NCBI GenBank assembly: GCA_027422505.1
Contig: JAPQWV010000649.1
Span: 248,001 to 312,000, forward strand
Source of the DNA: Craterostigma plantagineum
Lineage: Eukaryota > Streptophyta > Magnoliopsida > Lamiales > Linderniaceae
DNA: 64,000 nt
Direction: 5' to 3'
The notes beneath the pieces are model-generated. The model saw nothing but the letters and a program-made list of their open reading frames with translations, searched no databases and was not told where the DNA came from. How positions within the stretch are numbered: the first letter of the stretch is position 1; every line of letters starts with the position of its first letter. Both the position numbers and the translations under genes were made by a program. Shown in pieces: positions 21,145 through 30,250 of this stretch.

Positions 21145-24042
21145 TGTAGCGCCCTGTTTCCTATTATTCTTTTTCGCAGCTATAAAATATTCGTATAAAA
21201 TTTTTCGCGATTCCCATAACCATTTCCTTTAACAAAAACGGGCGCGTACATCCGATCTAGTTCCTTTCACAATAATGTACATATATGTACCTATCATACG
21301 AGTCACAAAATGTAATAGTCTAAATCCGTTTCTATTCTATATGCTAACGATGAACCAGAGGGGAGTAGGAGGGGAGCGTAGCTGGCCAACCTTGAATCTA
21401 TGCTTATGATATGCTTTCTACGCAGCCTGCTAATTATCTACAACAACTGTGAAGACATCGATTCAGAGTATGATCGCAACATGTTAACAAATAACATATA
21501 AGTATTAAAGTAAGCAGTAACTCATCCATTTTCGTAAATACCATAGCCATTTTCAATCATAAAATCATCGTTCACATAATCGTCATTCATACGATCCGTA
21601 GATCACATGCCATTTTATATGTCCGTTTATTTTGATACTCCCGTTATAGACTAGCTAGACTCGTATTCTGTAAGCCCAGTCGGCGCCCATGCATGGGACT
21701 CTGTCAATACTGTAAATATCTGTATGTGCCTGTACAGGACTCTGTCATCCCCCGATTTGAAGGGAAGTAACTGTCATCCCCCGATTTGGAGGGAAGTATG
21801 CCGTAGCATCCGTATCGTACCGTCCGTAGTCGTAGCAGTCATAACGGTTTCTCCTTTTATTTATATGTACGCAATGCTATATAAAATACTTTATATAACA
21901 CATAAATCATATAAAGGCACTTTACCGTCACTTAATTCACATAAATTCATGAATAGCATATAAAGCACATATTAGTCAATTAATCCATATAAGGCATGTA
22001 AACACATAAGGCACATAAGATACATGTTGCAAATCATACTCACAAGTTTCGCCTATTTTCTTCGTTCGCTTAATCGACTTTGCCCTTGCCTTTATCGGAC
22101 TCCTGACCTATGCAATTATTTTATCCGTAAATACAAAATTCCTATAATGACATGCGTGCGTGATATGCATGCTTTATTATGCATAATCGTTCCTATCCGT
22201 AGCCTTTACCAGAAACCCTAACTTATTTTATATCAAAACCCTAAATATCGAACACTTTATGTGATATTAAAATTCCTTATATCTGTATTTACAATTCTCT
22301 TTATTTCGAAATTTCATTAAGTTCGGTATTCTTATTATTATAAGATTTTCATATATCTCGAAATTTTATGTCGAAATCTATAATATATGTTGACAACTTT
22401 AAAGTATAATGTGAAAGATTTCGAAATGTGCCATGAGACACATCTCGACATTTTTCCTAATCAGTTTCCAAATTTCGATATCATACCCATCACAACGTGA
22501 CATTCTATGAATTCTTTACTTTAAATGTCGACATGTATCATAAGGTGCAACGTATATATATATGTATGATTTCGATATCTTAACCTAACTCGACATTCCA
22601 TGTAATTAGATTTCAAAATTTCGACATCCTTTTCAACATTATAACTCGAGATCTCATCAAATTACATAACTCGAGATCCTATTTAATTCCTTTCGATATT
22701 TTCCCCTAGTGCATCTCGACATCATAACATAAGTCAAATTTTATCCAATGAGTTTCTAGATTTCGACATTTCCTTTTGAGGTTCCACCTAATTCTTTCGA
22801 ACTCATGTATCTAAACATTATTCTATCTAACAATCCAAAAATCATTCAATCAAAATCGCAACTTCTCAAGAACATGAAATCTTCATATAAATTCCAAACA
22901 TCTTCAAGCTATTAAAATCCAACTGGTCATAAAAACCCAAACTTTTGAATCATTATAAGAAACCCTAATATTTTCATAAACTTCAGCCTCAATAAAAAAA
23001 AGAAACTTCCAAATCGAAATTCTGAAATTCTTCAAATGCTAAAGATGCTCATATGTCGAAGATTAGCTATTCAAAATACTAAAATCTATTTAAGTATATT
23101 TTCTTTAATCGATCTGAACTCCTTCCAACCCTAATATGTTTTAACATCGACAATTTACTCTAGTAACTATGTAAGTGATTTCTTTTATGTCGATGTGAGA
23201 AAACCAAAAACACAGATAGTGAGCATACTTAATCATTGTTATGTACATATATAAATCACAAAAATCATAGCTCCCTTACCAACAATTTTCGAGGACTTTG
23301 TTTTGCCAAAGGATACCTTTTTCTTTTCTTCCAAATGTTCCTAGCTATTCTTATTACATATCTTCAAGAGGTTTTTACGTAAAGAATTGTTATAGATATA
23401 TATTCTGAAAGGTTGATTTGACCAGTAGGTGTAGTTACCCTTTATGCTATGCAACTTCATATTAATACTTATCCTCTTTCATGAAACTTAGTTCTCCTTT
23501 AAGATGAATTTTCTACCAATCATATTTATTCTCAAGTGATGCTCACGAAGACTTGTAGTACTTGTCTTTATTTAATAATCACGAGAACTTACTATAACAT
23601 CGAGATTTTTGAACTTTAAAACACATTTCGAAATCTATCTAATTCTATTTGGTTTTAACTTTTAAATTATCTCGAAATCTCTTTAAGCAATTCCAAATCA
23701 AAGTTGTCGAGGCCTAGTTCTATAAATTGTTTAAATTGCTACTTAAGGAATCTCGAGAATATTACCAAACTTCCTAATTTATTTAATCACTTTAATTAAT
23801 TAATATATATATATATAAAGTTTCTCAAAACTAAAAAAAAAAAGAAACCCTAGAAAGTTCATACCTAGAAATATTCTAATTCCCTAACATTCACTTCTTC
23901 ACTACTTATCTCTTTAAGAACCTAGAACTATAATACTTTAAATACCTTATTCTATCTATACATCTATTTTAAAATAACTTATATGAATGCATTAATTCAT
24001 GTAAATGCATGAAATTATGATATGAGGTTTCAGTTCCTGACA
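21145..24042. mobile_element. Solo LTR, 2.9 kb, probably Ty3/gypsy (Tekay/Del-like)
   Basis: The sequence starts TGTAGCGCCCTG and ends TTTCAGTTCCTGACA, and is bounded by perfect ATAAC duplications. No PBS, PPT, coding domain or second LTR is present, so it is a solo LTR left by LTR-LTR recombination. The TGTARCRCCC-type start and long size resemble Tekay/Del LTRs; the lineage is inference. A 28-bp unit containing CATCCCCCGATTTG is duplicated near 21746-21800. The 22250-23800 part is rich in TCGACAT, TCGAAAT and CTCGAGAT motifs. Short frames inside are not credible genes. Confidence 0.85.
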
Positions 24043-24047
24043 ATAAC
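24043..24047. repeat. 5-bp target duplication, right of solo LTR
   Basis: ATAAC matches 21140-21144 exactly. Confidence 0.85.
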
Positions 24048-24388
24048 CCAAAATAGTGGACTGATAACGGATTATATTGTTGTCAATAACACTTCAACAA
24101 TTCGATAAATTTCGATCGTTGATGCACTTATATTCTAGAAGGTAAAAGATTTTCATAAAGGAAAATATATAATTTGATGAATTTAAACCAAAGAATTCCA
24201 CTGACAAATCAAATTTTATTGACGTTGAGGTTAATGGTCCAGTGTTGTGGTTGTTTGTCATGTAACCAATGTCCCGTTCATTGCTAAACATACAGTATAC
24301 TTCATAATGTGAAATGTAACATTAAAAATTATATCACGAAACATCTCTAAGTTCGACATTACATCACAAGCAACATTTATAAAACATA

Positions 24389-24475
24389 ACCCTAAACCCT
24401 AAACCCAAAACCCGAACCCCAAAACCCCAAATCTCGAACCCCCAAACCCCGAACCCCTAACCCAAACCCTAATTT
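24389..24475. repeat. Degenerate interstitial telomere-like repeat
   Basis: The stretch is built of CCCTAAACCCTAAA followed by variants such as ACCCAAAACCCGAACC. These are degenerate copies of the Arabidopsis-type CCCTAAA telomere unit. It lies within the MULE-like element, between the solo LTR and array B. Confidence 0.7.
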
Positions 24476-24849
24476 AAAACTATAAACACTAAATATAGAA
24501 ACCCTACTCTGAAAACTCAAATTGGTAACGCTTTACTTCATAACTGTAACACAATATTTTATGGACCCTTTAAGCAAAAAATTGATATTCCCGCTAATAG
24601 TCCCCTGAAATTCCCTCCCAACAGTATGCTGAAAAATTAAGATTCCCGCCTAAACTATAAACACAAGTGTTCCTTCTAATAACAGATACAAATTTACGGG
24701 TATCACTTTATGCTTTCAGAAAATAATTGCGATGCCCGCCCAAAAACACTGCAACCCGCTAACACATAGATTGAAGGACCCCACAAAATTCAAAGTTTAT
24801 GACCTAATATGTTGAAATTATTGTTAATTTGATCGTGGATATGATTTGT

Positions 24850-25760
24850 ATATCTAATTTGCAGCTTTAATCGTCAGAAATAACGAATATAGAAAAAAAT
24901 ATACCTCAATAATAACACATCGCTGAAAGGTAATAACACCTTGTTTGTCGTAGATAACACATTCTGTAAACAAGTAACGCATCGAAAGGAATAAAACGAA
25001 AATCACAAACGACACTAAAAAACAGATGAAAAACTGCATAAATCTCCGCGTTATTGACTCAATAAGGTTAAATATACCTCAATTTCTCATGGGTACCTCG
25101 AATTTATACCGATTAGTTGCAAGAAACGTATATTAATATTTTTCCTAAATCGTGTAAAAAAGAAATACTTATAACATAGCAAAAAATAACAAATGTCTTA
25201 TGGTTATAACAAATGTTGACTTAGAAGTAACACGTCGCTGAAAGGTAATAACGCATTATCTGTCATAAATAACACATTCTGTATAAAAGCAATGGATCGG
25301 GAGGAATATAACAAAAATCACAAACGACACTAAAAACGGATGAACAGTGCATAAATCTCGGCGTTATTAACTCAATAAGGTAAAATAGACCTCAATTTCT
25401 CATGGGTACCTCCAATTTATACCGATTAGTTGCAAGAAACGGATATAATATTTTTCCTAAATCATGTAAAAAAGAAATACTTATAACATAGCAAAAACTA
25501 ACAAATGTCTTATCGTTAATAACAAATGTTGACTTGTAGTAACACGTCGCTGAAAGGTAATAACGCATTATCTGTCGTAAATAACACATTCTGTATACAA
25601 GCAATGGATATGAGGGAATATAACGAAAATCACAAACGACACTAAAAACGGATGAAAAGTGCATAAATCTCGGCGCTATTAACTCAATAAGGTAAAATAG
25701 ACCTCGATTTCTTATGGATACCTCGAATTTATACCGATTACTTGCAATTTATGTCGAATT
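24850..25760. repeat. Tandem repeats of about 310 bp, array B (three copies)
   Basis: GAAAGG landmarks lie at about 24925, 25240 and 25552, a period of 312-315 bp. The family and orientation are the same as array A. The two arrays are now separated by the solo LTR and some unique sequence. Confidence 0.85.
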
Positions 25761-26264
25761 CTAGATTTGATTTACAATCATATTCTCGAATTTGCACCCT
25801 AATTAGACAAGCAAAATCTACCTCGTGTGTCGTCAATATCATAATGAATCCAACATGACATGTCGAAATCGGTTGGATGGGGCAGTCGAATTATTTTGTG
25901 CCGATTCAGTGCAAGAAAAATGAATTCGATCATTAAATAAAAAATGTTCTGTAACATTTTGCAATAGAAACGTAACACAATATCATTGGAGAGTAACGTT
26001 TCGTTGTTACACAATAACAATATGCTATAACTTAGTAACATAAAATGAAGTAAAAGTACCGCTCCATATAAGACCACGTGCAACACGTATAGACTTTCGC
26101 TGGAAAAAATAAAAAAACATTTAGTAAGGGTATTTTCGTCAAATAACATTTTTTGGTCCCATACTCGAATTTTTACAGAAAATACGTCCTCTAAACTAAC
26201 TCATTTACTGACAGGACTGAACAGAAAGTTCAAAGATTTTCAGGGCCTGACATGAAATTCTCCC

Positions 26265-26786
26265 TATAAAATATGGGAAAAGGTGATGAGATGACATTGT
26301 CCCATTGGATAGACACGGAGTATTTCATTTGTGATGATACTATTAAAATGAACAAGAAAACTATGGCTTGGGCTAACGATTTAGGCCTAAAGTATTTCAA
26401 TTACGTTTCATGATGGGCCTTGAATCTGTCATTAGGCCCAAATCTAATTTAAGGAACGAGAATAAATTTGAAGAAGAAAAGAGAAAAAAATTAGGGTAAA
26501 TAGCATATCATCTACCCTTGGTTTAAAAAATAAGCATCAAAACCCCTAAAGTTCTTAAGTAGCCTAAAATACCATTATGGTTTATTTAATTTTACTCCTT
26601 CCAGTCAAATTTGGTCTAACGGTCAGACAAAAAGCAGAATTTCCATTTTACCCTTATCGTATTTCCTTATTTTCTGTTTCCTCTCTCGTCGAGGTGTCAT
26701 TCTCGTGAACGATAAAAGAGCAATGTAAACTTTGTAAATTTTAGGAATCTATGCCTAAATCTACGTGACAAGGGATGTTCAAAGAC
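26265..26786. other. Intergenic stretch, nothing certain
   Basis: AT-rich DNA without a credible gene. A GGGTAAATAGCAT start near 26506 followed by ...AACCCCTAAAGTT resembles the ends of plant MULE-like repeats, but no partner end was identified. Confidence 0.4.
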
Positions 26787-26788
26787 TG

Positions 26789-27103
26789 TTGAAATCGTCT
26801 GTCCCAACAAGTGTGTCCCAATTCCTGTCCCACTTTGTTAAATCGATTTTATGATTATCGTAAAATATAAGATATGGATATCAAATTGATCATAATAAAA
26901 CAAGGAATAAATTGGATGTGTTTATTTATTTTTATAATATAAATCACATGAAATAATAATGATATTATGATTTGGTGGAATATGAAATTAAAACTATTAA
27001 TAAATAAGAGACAAAATTTGTGGACCTCTAGATCAAAAATCCAACGGCTAAGATTGAAGGGGAACAGGAATTGGGACACACTTGTTGGGACAGACGATTT
27101 CAA
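26789..27103. mobile_element. MITE-like element with about 40-bp terminal inverted repeats
   Basis: The left arm TTGAAATCGTCTGTCCCAAC... (26789-26828) is the exact reverse complement of the right arm ending at 27103. About 40 bp match, with one extra base just inside. The roughly 235 bp between them are AT-rich and non-coding. No clear target duplication was seen. The right arm abuts an LRR gene fragment. Confidence 0.7.
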
Positions 27104-27124
27104 TCGGTTCACGGAATAAAATAC

Positions 27125-27515
27125 CACCAGACAAAATCAACATAGGTCTGAGGCTTTTTGGTTGGGGGTGCCTGATGGAGGAAACTATCGGCAATCGAGA
27201 TGGGCCTATGAGCGTAACTGAGGAATACCCTCGATTGCAAGAACTTGAGCTTCAAATGTGCAAATATATCACGTATGGGTCACCACCTTCGAAAATCTGC
27301 AGATATGGAAGCTGAGCGACGACTCCGTGGCGAATCCCTCTGATACAGGGTTGATCATCTTAGCACGATTTTGTATTCGAAAATCTGCAGATATGGAAGC
27401 TGAGCGACGACTCCGTGGCGAATCCCTCTGATACAGGGTTGATCATCTTAGCACGATTTTGTAAGAGACTGACGAAGCTTATGCTAACCACATAGGGGAA
27501 CATATTTCACACTTA
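27125..27515 (+). pseudogene. Leucine-rich-repeat (F-box type) gene fragment with an 88-bp internal duplication
   Basis: Frames here give VTEEYPRLQELELQ, then LQIWKLSDDSVANPSDTGL with IILARFCKRLTKLML. This is the spacing of leucine-rich repeats in plant F-box/LRR proteins. The segment from TTCGAAAATCTGCAG to CGATTTTGT occurs twice with an 88-bp period (27288 and 27376). Because 88 is not a multiple of three, the frame is broken. No F-box, start codon or C-terminus is present. The exact parent gene is not recognised. Confidence 0.5.
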
Positions 27516-27745
27516 TAGATATGTATGAACAAAAAGATAACACGAGGTATGGTGTTTAGCGGAAGGAAGATTCACAATACATTTGAATCCCAATAATTGA
27601 GGTGGTATGATCTCTTTAGGTTGTGCGTAAAGAATCATTCGTATGTTTTCTTGCTCTGTCCTTTCTTCTTCAAAGTGTCGCCTGTCCTTTCTTCTTCAAA
27701 GTGTCGGAGATTCCAAGTTTCTTGAATCACATCGTCGATTTGTAA

Positions 27746-27750
27746 GTGTT
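27746..27750. repeat. 5-bp target duplication, left of composite LTR element
   Basis: GTGTT, repeated at 32315-32319. Confidence 0.85.
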
Positions 27751-28267
27751 TGTCATGACCCCAGACAAGGTAGTCGCCGGAGAAACAGTGGAGAAGGAGG
27801 AAGGTTCGGACAGTGAAGGATTAGGGCAGAAAGGTGGAAGTGTTGTTGCTGTCGGATGGGTTGTTACCATTGTTAGACCAAAGAAGGCAAAAGGGGAACA
27901 TGTTTGGGCAGACGTAGGGAAAGATGGTGTGGGCTAAAGGAGAAAGGCTTGGACAAGGCATGAGAAGCTAACGGGCGTGAAGAGCTAACGGGCCTGTCTT
28001 TTAATATTAAATCAAATGGGACAAATTAGTGAGCCCATATGTGTTAAGTATAAAAACAATGTGTTATGCTGTTTTTAGGGTTAAGCAAGAAATTAATCAG
28101 TCTAACTATCGTCTTCTTCAGCTATTCTATCTCTCAACTTCTCATCTGGAATTTCTTCTCATTCTCAACTAAATCTTCTCATCTTAATCTCATCATATTC
28201 TTATAAAAGTATCCAAAAAATACTACACCATCTAATATCAAATACAATACGATCAGCATTCATTACA
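27751..28267 (+). mobile_element. Composite element, 5' outer LTR (LTR-A)
   Basis: This 517-bp LTR starts TGTCATGACC and ends CATTCATTACA. It differs from the 3' outer LTR by one substitution seen by eye (CGGGCGTGAAG against CGGGCCTGAAG). A PBS follows at 28269. Confidence 0.9.
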
Positions 28268-28268
28268 T

Positions 28269-28280
28269 TGGTATCAGAGC
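28269..28280 (+). other. tRNA-Met primer binding site, first
   Basis: TGGTATCAGAGC lies one base after LTR-A. Confidence 0.92.
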
Positions 28281-28295
28281 AGTGATATCCTTGGC

Positions 28296-29903
28296 ATGGC
28301 TGCATATACACGAGTCGACGATCGAGAGCAGAATCAGCTCATGCATATGGTGGCTAAATCGGATGGTAACTACCAAGCTGCCATAACCCTGCGAGATGGA
28401 GTTAACAGAGGAAGCTGGAATCGAGTCACCATCCAACAGATGCAAATCTCGAATCAGCTAGATAAGTTTCGCGAAGATGGTAATAACAAGCTTGATCGAC
28501 TTTTACAGAGCATTAACAACCTACAATCACTGCTGCTGGGAACTAATGATGAGAATGCTTTACTTTACGAATCTAAAACTGCTGCTATAGTTTCTGTCGA
28601 ACCTACTCTTGTAAACTCAGTGTTGGTTGACGGGAATAGGAAGGATATGGTAGATGATATAGGGAAAGGTAAAAGGTGTGAGGCATTTGAAGCCGTTGCT
28701 GATCGAAAGGGGAAAGGTATTATGATTGATGACCAATCAAAAGGTCAAATAGTCTCAGGATATGCGGATGGCTCGCTGTTGGTCGAGATCGAGTCTAGCT
28801 TTGCTGAGGGCGAGTCGACGTTGGTTGATGACAAGGCTATGCTGCCAATATTGGATGAAGAGGCTGCGGAGTTCTGTGCTGAGGAGAATTCGGTCGACGA
28901 AAAATCGATGTTGCTCGAGACAGAAGCAATACTGGCAGCGGGTAAACCGGTATTGGTTGATAAACATTCGACTCTATTTGTTGCTGAGGTATCTGTCGAG
29001 CTGAGTATTGATGATTCACTGTTGGGAGAAATAGAATCCGTTTTGAAGGAGGATGATGAGACGGTGTTGGTTGATAAGGACATTATGCCGTATGAATTAG
29101 TTGATGAGGACTTGTCGGCGTTGGTTGATAAGGAATCTACAGCATCGATATTGGCTGATTTTGCAGAAGGCGTGGGAGATGAATCTGTACCTCTATCCAT
29201 GGAGAATTATGAGCACCTTGGATTGGTAATCTGTCTTGGGGAACGAAGGGATGATTGGACAGCACTGGGGTTCTTACACCCCATATCGACGACTGAAACA
29301 ATACAAGGATGGTTCCGAGCTGCACGGTATAGCTATTTGGTCTCTGAACAAGAAGTAGATAAAGTGTTTCAGGACCAAATTGTACCCTTTGATCGAGGAA
29401 AGTGCGTCGTCTCGGTGAGGGGACACGTTATCTGTTCTAACTACAGCGAAGACAACATAACACATGAAGTAGGAACAGCTCAAAGGGAAAAGATGAGCGA
29501 CATGGCTGGTTTGTTCGAAACATCAGATGAGGATTATAGTGATGGAAATGGGAGGGATGGCTTATCAGACTCTTGGGAACGTGAAGGTGTACGTATCAAG
29601 TTATCAATTTTGCATCATGGGGGACAAAAACGTCAGCAACATGGGGGTATTATTATATACCAAAGATATTCTGAGCTGCAGCAGCAGTATACCATTAGGC
29701 TAGGAAAAGTACAAGAGTGCATTGGCATTTGCGGACTTGATGCACTTGCATATTTGAAGAACTACACTGAACGTACCGAATACATGTCATCACATCCTCG
29801 AGGACGAGAATGTACTCGAGCGGGGGGTATTGTCATGTACCTGGCCCAACTGAGCTCGGATATTAATATTTGGGCCGGGCTCGTTCGCAATGGGGTTGGC
29901 TGA
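28296..29903 (+). CDS. Retroelement ORF of unknown function (535 aa), first half of composite
   Basis: The frame starts at ATG 28296 (MAAYTRVDDREQNQ), 15 bp past the PBS. A short coiled coil LDKFREDGNNKLDRLLQSI lies near residues 55-75. A long acidic region full of LVD/LVE units follows (about 120-300). I find no capsid, CCHC, protease or polymerase motif. It ends HPRGRECTRAGGIVM... and runs through the polypurine tract into the central LTR before stopping. Its N-terminus parallels that of the ORF in the second half (both MA-Y-T, LD-F, KLD-LQSI-NL). Replication would need outside enzymes. Confidence 0.5.
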   Translation: MAAYTRVDDREQNQLMHMVAKSDGNYQAAITLRDGVNRGSWNRVTIQQMQISNQLDKFREDGNNKLDRLLQSINNLQSLLLGTNDENALLYESKTAAIVSVEPTLVNSVLVDGNRKDMVDDIGKGKRCEAFEAVADRKGKGIMIDDQSKGQIVSGYADGSLLVEIESSFAEGESTLVDDKAMLPILDEEAAEFCAEENSVDEKSMLLETEAILAAGKPVLVDKHSTLFVAEVSVELSIDDSLLGEIESVLKEDDETVLVDKDIMPYELVDEDLSALVDKESTASILADFAEGVGDESVPLSMENYEHLGLVICLGERRDDWTALGFLHPISTTETIQGWFRAARYSYLVSEQEVDKVFQDQIVPFDRGKCVVSVRGHVICSNYSEDNITHEVGTAQREKMSDMAGLFETSDEDYSDGNGRDGLSDSWEREGVRIKLSILHHGGQKRQQHGGIIIYQRYSELQQQYTIRLGKVQECIGICGLDALAYLKNYTERTEYMSSHPRGRECTRAGGIVMYLAQLSSDINIWAGLVRNGVG

Positions 29904-30220
29904 AGAAATAATTACTTTGGGCTATGAGTTGTTATGGGCCTTTGTTATTTAGTAGCCCAATTATGCTCTTATATAAACAATGCGTAGTATGCCTTGCAAG
30001 GCAAGCAAATGAATACAATTCTAATCCTAATCTAATTACTCTGATTCTCTCTCGGATCATCTCTCTGTCATCTTCTCTAATCAATCTTCTATCTCTCAAG
30101 CTCTCAGTAATTCCCTCTATCTCGTTCAAAACTCTCAATCTCCCTCACGATTCTCTATCAACCTCACGTTCGATCTTCGATCGCTATCAATCTTCTCTGT
30201 TACGTACTCGGATCATAACA
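29831..30220 (+). mobile_element. Composite element, central LTR (LTR-B)
   Basis: This 390-bp stretch starts TGTCATGTACC right after a GGGGGGTAT polypurine tract and ends ATCATAACA right before TTGGTATCAGAGC, so it is an LTR by position. Beyond the first bases it differs from the outer LTR-A. It still has LTR-like pyrimidine-rich 3' sequence and a TATATAAAC near 29971. Confidence 0.85.
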
Positions 30221-30221
30221 T

Positions 30222-30233
30222 TGGTATCAGAGC
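30222..30233 (+). other. tRNA-Met primer binding site, second
   Basis: TGGTATCAGAGC lies one base after LTR-B, a second complete priming site inside the same element. Confidence 0.92.
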
Positions 30234-30250
30234 CTACGACTACCTTGGCG

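Larger units (their letters stand above)
19293..26264. mobile_element. Old MULE-like element (Pack-MULE type), interrupted by a solo LTR
   Basis: The left end GGGTTAATTATGATTCAGGC and the reverse complement of the right end, GGGAGAATTTCATGTCAGGC, share GGG, AATT and TCAGGCCCT at the same spacing. The flanking 9 bp are AAGAAAATA and TATAAAATA, matching at 7 of 9 positions, which fits a worn Mutator-type target duplication. Removing the nested solo LTR and its extra 5 bp leaves about 4.07 kb. Inside are an H3 fragment, two arrays of about 310-bp repeats and telomere-like DNA. No MURA-like transposase was seen. Confidence 0.6.

Noticed and set aside
22024..22221. Cys/Leu-rich short ORF in the solo LTR
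   Set aside because: No family motifs; lies within a long LTR.
19790..25760. CRISPR-like array
   Set aside because: Units of about 310 bp without spacers in a plant genome are ordinary tandem repeats.
28745..29200. Ser/Thr-rich 151-aa minus-strand frame
   Set aside because: Antisense shadow of the acidic ORF at 28296-29903.
29924..30250. Upstream ATG giving a 686-aa ORF
   Set aside because: This start lies inside the central LTR; the ATG at 30251 after the PBS is better placed.
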